NCBI GenBank assembly: GCA_032718565.1
Contig: JAVGVS010000188.1
Span: 323,501-387,500, forward strand
DNA length: 64,000 nucleotides
From: Distichodus sexfasciatus
Taxonomy: Eukaryota > Chordata > Actinopteri > Characiformes > Distichodontidae
Direction: 5' to 3'
The translations under genes were made by a program, and so were the position numbers. The notes beneath the pieces are model-generated. The model was not told where the DNA came from and ran no database searches. It was given only the letters and a program-made list of their open reading frames with translations. Of this stretch, positions 11,577-23,699 are shown piece after piece; within the stretch, counting starts at the first letter, position 1, and each line of letters opens with the position of its first letter.

Positions 11577-11577
11577 T
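10965..11577. repeat. Long (GA)n minisatellite-like block
   Basis: About 610 bp of GAGA with regularly spaced variant words (GGCAGAGAG, GGAATATAGAG, GGAACATAGAG). The variants recur with a rough higher-order period, so the block grew by duplication of longer segments as well as dinucleotide slippage. The 224-residue minus frame is a Leu-Ser repeat and not a gene. Confidence 0.9.
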
Positions 11578-11879
11578 ATATAATAATAGAATATGTCCTC
11601 ATTTAATCTTGAGGTCTAGGTGAGAAACACACACACACCCTAGTCCTGTTAAAAGACTGAAATTTGAAACTGACATCACCTTCACCTGGATGACCCACGG
11701 CTGAGTTTGACCATTAAAGCACTCACCACTGATCAACTGCTTGTCTTAAGCGTCAAACAAATCTCCCAGCTTTTATTGTACGTATTAAATTGAGGTTTGG
11801 ACAGTTCGGGACTAGAAGATCACAGCGTAAAAACCAAAGATCCCAACCCTAGGACGAAAGAGTAACTGTCTTGCAGAAA

Positions 11880-12070
11880 GAAAGAGTGTGTTATAGAGAA
11901 AGAAAGAAAGAAAGAAAGAAATAGAATAAGTGAGTATGTGAAAGAAACATAGAGATGGGGGAGAGGAAGAAAGAAGAAAGAATAAGGGAGGAGTGAAACA
12001 AACACAGAGAGGAGAGGAGGAGGAGAAGGAGGAAATAGGGAGCAAAGGAAGAGAAAAAGAAAGAAAACAG
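11880..12070. repeat. Purine-rich repeat, same family as 8.2 and 22.7 kb
   Basis: AAAGAAACATAGAGATGGGG, GAAAGAAG and GGGAGGAGTG modules match the other purine blocks. Minus-strand frames are low-complexity Phe/Leu/Ser. Confidence 0.7.
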
Positions 12071-12079
12071 GACCCTTGA

Positions 12080-13600
12080 CTGTGCATGTGTTCCACAAGT
12101 TTTCAGACGACCTGTGTGCTTCATATGCCCCCGATATTGTTGCGAGTGGGAGCATGACCTCGACGAGTGGAGCAGGTGGCTCACTTGGTTTCTGCCCTGA
12201 CGCTGGATCTCGAGGTGAGATAACGCTAAATTACAGCAGCACATTTCCTCCCGAGCCACCAGCAGCTTTTTAATGGTATGTCGGCGTGATGAGGTTTACG
12301 TCACAGAGCTTCCTTCTTTCTTCTGAACAATGACTCCGGCTCAACGCTGCACCCGAAAAAGCTTGAGACGTATTATCGTGGAGAGTTTTGCCCCTGGAAA
12401 GCGCTTCTACATTAAGAATGATATTAGTAAGAGCAACAAGCGGTATATATCCAGTATTTTAGATGTAATGTATTAAACATTTCATCGCATGATATATTAG
12501 GTTTATTATTGGTTATTTACACTTTTATGGTATTTTTATTTATAATTTATGGTATTACTTAAATACTACAAGTCTGGAATAAAAGAGTGATTTTTATAGA
12601 ATTTGATTTTATCTTTATTATTTATAAGCGACGTAACATTGAAAACGATGCAGGTTGAAACTACGCATTTCCGAGCTTTTCCGCTCTGCAGGGTGAACCG
12701 CGGAGTTGTATCATTAGAGAGACATATATTACGATTCTAACGTTGAGCTTGGGTCCCGAATAAGACCCTTAAAGCGGGGAAACACGGTCACTTACACGGT
12801 TGACTTTATTATTCATTATTTATATGTGATTCCTTTCCTAGGTTTCAGCCGAAAAAGGGACAAAAGCCAGCTACAAATGTTTAGCACCAGCTCCATTGCA
12901 AATTTGCTCAAACTTACTTCAGTCGTCTATTGTTCAGCCTGAGTGTTATTCTCTTTAACTTGTGGGAAACTTTAATTGCACCTGTTAGGTCGTGAAATCT
13001 AATCCATGCATCCAATGGAAACATTGTTACACATAAAAATCACTCGTAATATCCTTAATTCTACATATATAAAGACTCTGGATTTTTTCTTCTCCTGAAT
13101 CCTCGAAAATTCAGATTTAGATTTCACACATTCCATCTCATATGCCTTAAGTTCTAGTTTCACTTGGGCTGTCTTGTGGCCTACCGTTACAAAAAACACA
13201 ACAGAAAGTAATACTGAAATCAGACGAAGGCCTACACTTTCACTCTCTGATGTTAATCCGTCTTACGAAAGAGCGTCGCTGCATTCTGACATAACTTTCG
13301 CCTTCTCAAGAACATCATCAAAGCCGGGCGCGGAGCCGAGTACACTTCGATAAGGTTCTGATGTTAAGAACTGATATACTATTGTTGTTGCAAAAATAAT
13401 AGTTAAGTGGCACAAATCACGTCATAATGGGTTAAATTCATTCTATGCCAGTGACATAAAAAAATCGCTGAAATGTTTTTATGTAGTGTAGTTATTACGT
13501 AAAACATTCATTTATGCCTGTAAACCAGATTCCAGGTCTAGAAGTTTGGTTTGTCCTCTCACTTGAAGCTTTATACACATTCTTCCCATGCATTAATGCA
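12080..13600. other. Unique non-coding stretch
   Basis: Mixed-composition DNA without simple repeats or recognised transposon ends. The frame at 12999-13199 (minus) shows no family resemblance. Confidence 0.45.
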
Positions 13601-14460
13601 CGCGAAAAGTCATTTATTTCTTTTTCTCAGGACGGAATAATTTTTACGAAGTAATAATGAAGACAGACACGCACGGTTCCTCTACCCTTTCCGCTAGCCC
13701 CCGTCAACCCCGATAAATAATATTGACCTTCACGTACTGACATGCGGTTCTTTAGCGAGTTTTACTGCTTTTTTTCGCCTTCCTGCAAGTCCGGCATCGC
13801 ACCTCGGAAGCTGATGCAACGTCGTCGGGCGTAAAAATGCGCTCGGTACGCACTTGGGGCGAATACTGACAGCTTTCTAGCAAAAGCCCAGAAAGGGCAG
13901 GATCGGCTAAAAGATGCTGACATTTAGTGTGAGGTTTTGGAGGGGGGAGTGGGGGAAGCAGAAAATAAAAGCTAAACAAAACTTACACAGAGAGGCTCTC
14001 TGCAGAAAAAAAACAGAAGTTGCCGACGGTGGTTAGGAGCCGCGGAGGGAGGGAGCGCGTGATGTACGTCATGCGGACGGATCTGGACTGCAGGACTGGC
14101 GATGAAAGAGGAGGAGGAGGAGAAGAGGAGTTCTCTTTTTGCTTTCTTTTCTCCTAATTTAAACTTAAACAGGAAGGCTGGAGTGAGGTTTGCTGCAGTC
14201 GCTGTGCCCTCGCCCCCCTTTCCCCGGTAGGGAGAGCAGCCTGGGCCTCCTCCATCTGCTCTGGTTTCAATCAAAATGACAAATGACCTTCTCCCTTCTC
14301 CTCCCTCTCCTCCTCCTCCTCACGCCGCCTTGTTTTCGCGGCTTCTTCACCTCTGTTTTCGCAGGTCTCAATCTGTCTCTGTAGGTCCTCTGTCGCCTTG
14401 AGAGCTGAATCGAATCGTCTTTTAGGAACTCCTCACGTCATTTCAGCTTTCGTTCAAACT
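13600..14460. other. GC- and CpG-richer patch
   Basis: CpG dinucleotides are noticeably more frequent than in the surrounding DNA (GTCGTCGGGCG at 13823, GCCGCGG and GAGCGCGTGATGTACGTCA near 14039-14072, CGCCGCC at 14323). GAG and TCC triplet runs flank it. This could be a weak CpG island or a promoter-proximal region, but no TATA/initiator arrangement or first exon is evident. Confidence 0.3.
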
Positions 14461-15690
14461 GAATCCCCACGGACAGCCCAAAGTCATTTACATGTTTAAT
14501 GCTGTATGTTCAGAGGTGCTGCTTTTGCAGCTTTTCCAATGAAACTTTTAATTAAACGTCTTCAAGAACCTGCAAGACATCTCGATCTGCCTCAAGATCT
14601 CTGGGTTCTGTCTTCTTGTCTTTGATTTCTTCCAATGTTTTTTTCTCTTTCGAGGCCTACGCCTAATAAAGCCATCAATCCACTCTTTTATAAACACACT
14701 ACACCTATCTGGAAACGCATTCAAATTTGTCGGTGTTTCTGTAATCTATTGGTTTCAAGATGACTGAAAACTGCTTACCGTGCAAAACAAAAAAGTTGGT
14801 ACAAAATTTCACACAACAGAGAGTGCAGTGTCCAGCTGTGCAACTCATATTAAAGTAGCTTGCATCTGATTAATCGTAATGTTTTTGTTTGTTTTTTTTA
14901 TAGCAGTTGTAAGATCTTATCTGAGGAAAATCTAAACACAAGCATGTTTTTTTTTCAAGAATAAAACATGCTGTGTTTAGTTTAACACAGTTAAGTTCTT
15001 GCGCAATTTCAGCAAAGTCAGATTTGTGCTTTTGTTCACAGATGCGCGCTGCAGCTTAGTGCAGTTATGAGTAATATTCCATATTTCAACTCTACAGACA
15101 AATTCTGCTTAAAGCTGAAACTCTTTCTGACAAACCATTTATAATGATTTGCTATGTTTCTCACAGTTAGAATTCCTTCCTCTCCTGTGAGGGGATTGTT
15201 GTGATGTAACTGAGTGTGTATTTATGCTTATGCTTAGGGTTAAACCCGTGATCATTTCCTTAATTCTAAACCCCGTATTAATTGAAAATATATATGCATT
15301 ATATATACTATACTATTTAAAGTGTAACAATGTGCCAACAGCACCGGGCGTTTATTTCAATGTAGCGCTCTCTGCTGCAAAGTTCCTTCCTTTTTCTCAC
15401 AGAAATATTTGTGTTGGGAAAGATGAGTTGAAATCACTTTCAGGACACTGAGTACCGCAGCAGCACTTGAGGTGATGTCAGCACGTGCATGTGTGACAGA
15501 TAAGGAGTTTCAAAACTTAGTGTCCTTTCCGCTGTCCTGATGGACCAGTGCGGGTACCGCCCAGAACAAAGGAAGAGGAGGAGAAGGCTAATGGGAAAGA
15601 GTGGGGTGTAGGTGGTGGTGTGCAGAAAAATTTGGTGACTACAGAATTGTGGTGGTAGACAACATCTGGGATATTCTGATTATCTACAAG
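14461..15690. other. Unique non-coding stretch
   Basis: AT-leaning DNA with no repeats of note. Frames at 15224-15451 (+) and 15517-15828 (-) lack recognisable similarity. Confidence 0.45.
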
Positions 15691-15990
15691 ACACACACTC
15701 ACACACACACACATCTCTCTTATTACTATCTTTGTGAGGTCTTTCCATAGGCTCCTATAATGACTAGATGTATATAATTTTACACCTAATCCTAATCCTA
15801 ACCTTAACCTCAGTAACCAAAAGCACATCTTTTACCTTTTTTAGTTTCTCAAATAAAACACACATTTTCTATAAAGTTTATTTCTCCTCTCAAATGTCCC
15901 TACAAAAACCCAAAAAACAGATAAAGTGATTTTAGGGGACAAAAAGGTCCCTACAATGCGATAAATACATGAACACACACACACACAGTA
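15690..15990. repeat. CA-flanked interspersed repeat (copy 1)
   Basis: Bounded by (CA)n at about 15692-15711 and 15973-15987. It contains CTAATCCTAACCTTAACCTC, CAGTAACCAAAAGC and GTCCCTACAA. The same internal words occur at 47895-48190, and related GTCCCCAC words at 35580-35735 and 41395-41775, each beside (CA)n or (GT)n. Confidence 0.6.
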
Positions 15991-17740
15991 TTTGGGTTGG
16001 AGGTGAGACACTGTAGGAAGTTTGATAAAAAGAACACACACAGAACTGGTCACTGAGGCCTATGGAGGATTCAAACTTCCAAAGACTAAGCTTAATTGTG
16101 TAAAAACGAGGATAGAGTGTAAACTCATTAAATGTTCTACAAAAGTTCTAAATGAAGTTTCGTAGAATTATAAGCATTTAGCGGGACTTTTAAGATTTGT
16201 AAGGATATAGAAATGGAAGTCAACACAATTTGGCTACTGTCAGGTTGATAAATTTGTGTACTCTCAGTTTTATAGAATAAAACTGATAAAAAATGCAGAC
16301 AACGCTATAAATTATACACACTATTTATGTCAACACCACTGGTTTTCTGAATTTTGATAGCTATAGCAGAGTTACTGGCTTAAGACACTTCCTCAGATGT
16401 ATTATTATCCCTTAAATATTAAAGAAAAATCTTTGCAAGTTATTGACTATTGCATAAATGTATGCCCCCATCAAATATGTCAAGATTAAAAATACCATTT
16501 TGAGATGTACCAAGTCATAAAAATTGAAATGATTATTTATGTAGCCAATTTTTCCAAAGTGACAAGAATGGAACATTCCAGAAAAACGGTTTGCATTGTA
16601 ATTAGTAGTCTTAGTAGGGTGTTATTCTGCAGTTTACGGTATCCTCAACTTGATTTGAAGGCACCACAGCCCTCAAAAACTAAATTTTCAGAGGAGAAAT
16701 CGTTTGTTAGCTGCAATTTTGTTCATTCGGATTTTTGTGCTTACAGAACTCTCAAGACTCTCGAAGGTGCAGAGAGTCCATTTTCACTTCTCAACAGCAG
16801 AAGACTAGCAATAATAATTATAAGACTCAGGCATATAGTAATATACAGTAATACCGTAATCTAGTAATAGTATTTGGCTTTAGATTGCAGCTGCTGTGCA
16901 AGGTCTGTCACCATATACCTGTACAAATATTGAAATATTGTTCTTCAGTCAATCTTCCAAAATCAGTGATGTGTAATTGTTTTCTTTTACTTTCATGCCT
17001 GTCATACAGATGTTTCCCAAGTTTCCAACAGAAACTTGCAACACTTCACTCAAATGGGCCTTGAATGTTCATGAACCACGATTATTGACTTGGGACTTGA
17101 TGGCACTGACATAAATTCTTGCTTTAGACAGGACTAAGCATTCTGAACAGGTGACTCTCTATTGCAGGTAATCCATGATGTTTTGTTGTCTGCACAAACT
17201 GTTTTGCAAACGTTCAGGATGATGATGTGAGAAACGCACCAAAGCAGCTGAGAAACACTATTGTGACCAGTCCGAGTCAAGGCCCCGGCCGTTCAGGTGC
17301 AACGTGTTTAGAATGAAATGCTCCACTTTACACGAGAACCCGACAACTGAGAACAAGTAAGACGTTTACAGGTAAACATGACATGAACCTATGTTTTGGG
17401 AGATGATCAACTTCAGAAAATAGATTTTACTGAGGTGAAAATAAGCGCGGTTGACGTGACTGAACTTGACGGATGGCCGTGACGCGGAGAGAAATGTTTT
17501 ATTAAACTTATCAAAGATAAACGGGTTTTAAAAACATGTTTTAAAGTCTACTCGCCATGTTGTTGTCCTTTGTGATGCTTAAGGTTTGTTGATTAATTTG
17601 TCAGCTTGCTAGTATATAATATCTTGTGCTGTAATTTAAGCTGTTATTTTGAGGCTCATATTGACAGTTGGCTTGTTGTGAAACGCATTGTTCTGACGCT
17701 TGTGTATATAGTCGCGCCTGTGGTGATTATAATTAATATT
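15991..17740. other. AT-rich non-coding stretch
   Basis: No simple repeats or element ends were recognised. The 119-residue plus frame at 16505-16864 has ordinary composition but no recognised similarity and no supporting splice or initiation context. Confidence 0.4.
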
Positions 17741-17762
17741 GTAATATATATATATATATATA

Positions 17763-17808
<46 letters not shown>
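17741..17808. repeat. (TA)n microsatellite
   Basis: Two (AT)n blocks separated by TAGC. Open frames on both strands through it are Ile-Tyr runs. Confidence 0.95.
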
Positions 17809-17811
<3 letters not shown>

Positions 17812-17880
17812 GGATGATAGTAAGCAGTCTAAGCCCGTGTTTACGACGTGTTTAATGTTTTTAATGCTCCATAGACGGCT

Positions 17881-17892
17881 CAATATGGCGGC
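17881..17892 (+). promoter_or_regulatory. YY1-type site overlapping an ATG
   Basis: CAATATGGCGGC matches the reverse complement of the published YY1 consensus GCCGCCATNTTG at every position. In vertebrate promoters such sites often sit just downstream of the start site and overlap the initiator codon. The ATG here opens a short frame of 20 codons (reading Met-Ala-Ala-Glu-Leu-Lys-Lys). Whether a gene starts here is unknown, and no splice donor is convincing. Confidence 0.35.
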
Positions 17893-18334
17893 GGAGCTAA
17901 AAAAAATAAATAAACGCTGCTGTCGAAGTATTCTGGTGTTTGCGTAATTTTGGCGGGTATTTAAAATGGTTTGGAGGTACGTGCTTGTACCAATGCTGGT
18001 TAATTTAGCCTTTTTAAACTTGGCGTGCCTGGTTGGCGTAATTTATTAGTACATTTTTGGCAGGTTGAACGCTGCTCATTTCACATACACCGCGTTCCGC
18101 GCCCGTGTTTGACGGTAAATAGGGTTGCGCTTGAACACATCAATATTTTCGTCAAGTTAAGTTTATCGAAATACATTTGTTTTCATTTACAGCCTAAAAC
18201 ACCTTTATTCATTCAAATTTTGTTTTACACTGTAAGTACAATATCTCATTAATGCATTTTAATCTGAAACTTAAAAAGTTGGCCTTCACAATTTTACGCA
18301 AATGATATGTGTAGTATAGGTTTGAGGTAGCATT

Positions 18335-18856
18335 TCAAAGTTGGTAGTTTGATAGGCAGGTGAGAATGTTGTAAACAAAGAATGCTTTCAAAATGGCAAG
18401 AATCATTTATTTTCATCAATCAACAAATGAATCAATCAATATTTGGTGACTATTTCGTTTCAAAACAGCATCAATTCTTCTAGGTGCACTTGCACACAGT
18501 TTTTGAAGGAACTCGGCTGGTAGGTTGTTCCAAACATCTTGGAGAACTAACCACAGATTCATAATCCTATAATCCTACAGAATATAATGACTACAAATAA
18601 TATAATGACTATAATCCCAAAAATCCCTGACTTTGTGCAAGTGCGTACCTATAAGAATTGATGCTGGTTTGAAGGCAAAAGGTAGTAACACCAAATCTTG
18701 ATTTGATTTAGATTTCTCTTTTGTTCACTCACTTTTTGTTTTTAAATTGATTTTTTGTAAATTGATAAAAATAAACAATCATTATTTATATTTCTGAAAG
18801 CATTCTTTGTTTACAGCATTTTTTCACACCTGCCTAAAACTTTTGCACAGTACTGT
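18335..18856 (-). mobile_element. Tc1/mariner-type non-autonomous element (MITE)
   Basis: The right end reads CACCTGCCTAAAACTTTTGC followed by ACAGTACTGT and TA. The left end carries the diverged reverse complement (GGCAGGTGAGAATGTTGTAA, ACAAAGAATGCTTTCAAAAT). Long imperfect terminal inverted repeats enclose an asymmetric centre with GAACTAACCACAG. There is no transposase frame. The orientation given is relative to the copy at 47242-47789, which reads the opposite way. Confidence 0.7.
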
Positions 18857-18963
18857 ATATCAGACCCAAGAAGGGAACTTCTGACGGCCGGAGCAGAAGT
18901 AGTGAAGGAACATTTGAAGGACGGATCTCTTCTCTACCACGCCTGTATCCAGTTCTCACAGTT

Positions 18964-19236
18964 CTACTGATGAGTAACATTACTACGGTTATGCAACAGA
19001 CTGTCAAAGCTTTGCGATGACCAAACGGCCACTAGATTTTCAGCACGACTACTCTCTAATATTGTGACATCACATTTTTTTGGGTGCCTTGTTTTGATGA
19101 GAAACTCTTCACTGCAATCTTGCAGATGAGTCAATGCACCAGTTATTGCTCCAATATTCATATACGAGGTTTGCATTGCTAAGCAAAATTCATCCACATG
19201 TATTGGACGTTCACAACTTATGGCATTAGATTGCAA
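18964..19236 (-). other. Unassigned open frame of ordinary composition
   Basis: An open frame of about 90 codons on the minus strand, with no simple repeat and a balanced residue mix (segments such as RPIHVDEFCLAMQTSYMNIG). It opens at a TTG codon with no upstream ATG before the in-frame stop. I recognise no family. It could be part of an old exon or element, or chance. Confidence 0.2.
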
Positions 19237-19548
19237 AAGCCACTTAAAAGTACTAAATGTTCCACGTTACACTTTGCATCATCCCAGTTTTCAACATATC
19301 CTGTTTGAACTGGTTTCTGCCGGTGTCGCTGCTCTGAATATCTTGGGATAACTGGTTTGATGTTGTCTGTATTCTATGCGTTAAGAAAAGTCTTTCATGA
19401 ATACTGACTTAACCTTTAAGGTTTAACAAGTTATTCAGTCAAAGAAAATATTTCTTGAATTCTTGCAGAAGACAAGCAACAGTTGTTTAAAACTGTGCAA
19501 AGACACAAAAATAAGGTAAAAAGAATTTGCATTTCAAAGAGTAAATAG

Positions 19549-20719
19549 TAGGGATGCACTGATTGCAATTTTCTTGGCCGATTCCGATTACCGATTTTTT
19601 TGTAAGTGTGATCGGCCGATACCGATTTTTCCGATACCGATTTTTTACCCAGATAACAGAAAATTAGAGCTGCTGCAAGTTGTCGACGACATCAACACGA
19701 AAAAATGGGTTTCAACTTTTTTAATGTAATGCGGTAGTTACTTTCCCTGTTAACTAGTTACTTTTATAATAGTGACATATAATAGTGGCAGCTCTACAGC
19801 AAATACAAACAAAAATCTAATTTTCTTTAACATAATGCTTTTTTTTCATAACAAATTTTCTTTACAAATTTAAATAAATAAAATGTAACGGCTACTTGGC
19901 ATTGTGTATTTTGGGCAGAGGTGATTTATCAGATTTCTGAAGCCTGTATCCTCAACTATGGAAAACGGCTGATCATCTAGTGATCATCTTGTGATTGACT
20001 TGTGCATCTGTGTTTATGTTGAATTGGGGACAGACAAGTGGGTGAGGGGAGCCATTGATTGCGTGCTTATTAAACGTGTAAGACCTAACTATCAAATTAT
20101 AATTATAAGGTTGATAAACTATAACTTGCGTTTAATCTACCTGTCGTCGTTCCTCTTTCTATGTCATCTTTGGTTTTTTTGTAAAAACTGTCTGTAGTGT
20201 GCAGTCAATCACAAGACCAGGAGCCATCGGCCAATAGGATTCGCAGGCAGAAGCTGCCAAAACCCTGCGCCCAAACTGCCAAAACCCCTCCCCCTTTCAA
20301 ACCGCGCGCAGAAATCTCACTCGAGCAAAAAAGCCGCTTGTCGGTAATTTACTTCGCGCGCAAGAACATTTAACACATCGAGAGGAAAAAAGACATTCGC
20401 GAGAGGAAAAATATAGTCCGCGCGCAATATTATCATAACCGTGCACTCGAGTTTTGGCATTGATGTGACGCCATACGCACACACCCAAAATTTATTTCGT
20501 CGCCGCACGATGTCACCCCATTCAAAGTGAATGAGAAACGCCTCCGTTGAGCGTACATGTGAACGCTGCCTGAATGCGCGCGTGGCTGTGCTGCAAGTAA
20601 TGCGCATGCGCAAGACCGGTTTGAAATCAGCAGTACGTGTAAGTGATCGGCCGATCACCGATCAGGCTGATCAGGCCAAAAATCGTCCGATCGCTGGCCG
20701 ATCGATCGGTGCATCCCTA
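19549..20719. mobile_element. hAT-superfamily non-autonomous element with perfect 8-bp TSD
   Basis: Terminal inverted repeats TAGGGATGCACTGAT at the left and ATCGGTGCATCCCTA at the right. An exact 8-bp duplication GTAAATAG flanks it (19541-19548 and 20720-20727), the diagnostic length for hAT. Subterminal GATCGGCCGAT-type motifs repeat at both ends. The 1,171-bp interior is too short for a hAT transposase, and its minus frame (20317-20658) lacks recognisable hAT motifs. The CpG-rich right half (GCGCGCAAGA, GCATGCGCAAG) differs from the AT-rich left half. Confidence 0.92.
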
Positions 20720-20754
20720 GTAAATAGTAAAAAGTGAAATTGATAGTTGAATTG

Positions 20755-21085
20755 AGTGAGACTGATGGATGGGCAGAAGGGTGGATAGATAGACAGATGC
20801 ATAGATGAACACATGGATAGATAGATGGATAAATAGGTGGATACATAGATGGACAGATAAATGAATTCATGGAGGGATGATGGATGGATGGATGGATACA
20901 TAGACACTGACAGATGGATAGTTAGATGGATGCATGGACTTATGCATGTTAGATGGATGCATAAAGTGTACGGATAAATGCTTGGATGGATGGATGGATG
21001 GATAGATAGATAGACAGACAGATAGATGCATCGATGGATGCACAAGCAGATGGATGGATAGAAAAGTAGGTAGATGGAAATATAC
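20755..21085. repeat. (GATG)n/(GATA)n compound repeat
   Basis: Imperfect GATGGATG, GATAGATA and GACAGATG runs. The minus-strand frame of 145 residues is a Tyr-Leu-Ser-Ile/His-Pro-Ser-Ile repeat translation. It lies 28 bp beyond the hAT target duplication. Confidence 0.9.
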
Positions 21086-21925
21086 AAACCTGTGCTTTTA
21101 CTGTGCATAATGTTGACTGTACAAAGCCAGTCATGTGATGTGCAGCCAGATTCAATATGTAGACTCTAGCGTGGGCAAAGCATTGTGGGTAGTCAACATG
21201 TTTTCGTCTCGCGCGAAGCGTTTAATACAAACCACAAGCATTTGCTGTTATTGGCTAAATATTTTACAGTTTCATTTGAGCCTGAAAGAACTAGAGCATT
21301 GAGTCCTCTCAAGAGCGCCGTCGTTGTTGTTTTGTGCCTCCGCCGGCGACGTGTGCGAGCGCGCGTGCGATTCTTGCAAATTCGCGGCCCGCGTCTCCAA
21401 TGCGCGCACCAACCCCCTCATCACAGAGCGTGCGATAACATCGCTGACTCTCGCTGGCTAATCACTACTTTTTCATGTATTGTTAATCCAAGAACAACAA
21501 AAGGCCTTCGAACTCGCCAGATTCACCCCCCCGTTAGCGATCTGATAAGCCGCCGCTGCACACACACACACACAACAAAAACACACTTTCTCTTACTTGT
21601 TAATTGATAAGATTCTTCCAGTAAAATGACCCAAATTGTTTATGAGGAAAAAGAGAAAGAAAATAACTCAAAGCTTCTCAGAAGCAGCTGCGTGCTTTTA
21701 GAGAGAAGTGTGTTTTTGACCCCGACCACGTAGAGCGGAGAGTTTTTAAAGGCTAAGGTGACGGCTAAAAGAATGAGGGAAAAAAAGCTTGGAAAGGCGT
21801 TTTAAAGTGTGTAGGCAAAACGTTGGCACGCTTGTCGTTTATGAAGTTCAACTTTGCGCAAAAAAACACGAAATGTAGTGTTTTAGACGCTAAGTTTTAG
21901 CTACTTTATACTGCTTGGTTTCACT

Positions 21926-22012
21926 TAGGGATGCACGATATGGAAATTATCAGCCGATGCCGATATCCGATATTTTCACCTTTCACTAGTTTTACTGCTT
22001 CATTCTAAACCT
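21926..22012 (+). mobile_element. hAT element left terminus (fragment)
   Basis: TAGGGATGCACGATATGG, then CAGCCGATGCCGATATCCG. It resembles the left end at 37330. No matching right end was identified. Confidence 0.5.
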
Positions 22013-22610
22013 GGGAATCCGTCCTCACTGCGTGGCCAGTACACGCTCGCTTTTTATTATGACGAAAGAGAACGCCAGCGTTTTCTCCACTCAGGCCGGG
22101 AGAGTTGGCTTTCTTAGCCGCTCAGTTCCGCGTTATATCACGTTTGCGAGAAGAGGAAATTGTGTGAGACGTTTCGTCTTGCGCCCTTTTACAACTTACA
22201 ACCTTTTTATTTACGCTTTGGCAGACCCATTATTTGCAAGACGCGGGCCAATAAAGCGTCGTTCGGCAACCACACACGTTGTTTAGAGCTTATGTTGTTT
22301 TTACATTGTTGAGCCGAAGGGATCGAGAGAGAAAAACGAGTGGTATGTCCAGCCACTGCAGTCCGATCCCGTCAGAATAGCCAGTTTTGTTTATCACTTA
22401 TCACTGTTGTTTAAAATGTTTAATACATCTCTTTCCTCTTTTTATCCCCCCATCTCTCTCTCTCTCTCTCTCTCTAACCATGAAGCCTCTTTCCTGATGG
22501 AAAACAGCTCAACAAGGCCGGCTTTAAATGCTAAGGTGGTTACTTTCTGTGGGAAAGACGGACAGGAGGAGGACGAGGAGGACGAGGAGGAGGAAGAACA
22601 GACGTTATAA

Positions 22611-22687
22611 AGTGAGTGAATTTAAGTGAGTGATTATTTGTCATTGTGAACGCAGCACAGCCACAGTGTTACGCTACCCACTACCCC
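22611..22687 (-). mobile_element. tRNA-derived SINE, severely deleted
   Basis: The tail AGTGATTATTTGTCATTGTG and CGCAGCACAGCCACAGTG join directly to the head end GTTACGCTACCCACTACCCC. The whole body is missing. Confidence 0.6.
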
Positions 22688-22734
22688 GCAAACAACAGAT
22701 CAGATAGCTTCAGTTAACCAGTGATAGTGAGAGA

Positions 22735-23504
22735 TGGAGGGAGTGAAGGAAGGAAGAATAAGTGAGTGAGTGAAAGAAACACAGAGATGGGGGTGAGAGA
22801 GAGAGAAGATGTGTCTGAGTGAGAGGGTGAGAAAAAGAGGGAGGCAGGAAAGAAAGAAAAAGAAAGAAGGGAAGAAAGAAAAGAGGAAAGAAAGAATTAG
22901 AATAACTGAGTGATAGAGACGGATGGGGGAGAGAGAGGAGGAGTTAGGGAAGGGAGAGAGAAGGAGGGAGTGAAGGAGAAAGAAAGAATGAATGAAAGAA
23001 AGTGATTAAATGACAAAAACAGATGGGAAGAGAGAGAAGGAAGTTGGGAGTGAGAGGGAGAAAAAAGAAGGAAAGGAATGAAGGAAAAAGAAAGAAAGAT
23101 AGAAAACAAGGAAGGAAGGGAGGAAAGAAAGAAAAAAAGGAAGGAAGGAATGAAGGAAAGAAAGAAAGAAAAAGAAAGAAGGGAAGAAAGAAAAGAGGAA
23201 AGGAAGAAATAGAATAACTGAGTGACAGAAACAGATGGGGAGAGAGAGAAGGAGTTAGGCAGTGAGAGGGAGAGAGAACGAGGGAGTGAAGGAGAAAGAA
23301 AGAATGAATTAAAGTGATTAAGTGACAAAAACAGATGGGAGGAAAGAGAAGGAGAGTGGGGTGAGAGGGAGAAAAAAGAAAGAAAAAAAACAAGAAAAGA
23401 AGGAAGGAAAGAGAAGAAAGGAAGAAAGAAAGAACGAAAGATGGAAAACAAGGAAGGAAAGAGAAGAAAGAAAGAAAGAAAGAAAATAAGGAAGGGAGAA
23501 CGGA

Positions 23505-23540
<36 letters not shown>

Positions 23541-23657
23541 AAAGAAGAAAGGAAGGAACAGAGTAATTGAGTGACAGAAACAGCTGGGGAGAGAGAGGAG
23601 TTTGGGAGTGAGGCGGAGGGAGAAAGAGGGAGCGAAGCAGAAAGAAGGAATGAATGA

Positions 23658-23699
<42 letters not shown>

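Noticed and set aside
14039..14072. CRE-like site (TGTACGTCA) as evidence of a promoter
   Set aside because: A half-site in a CpG patch is common by chance, and no TSS or exon supports it. Only the CpG-richer patch is reported.
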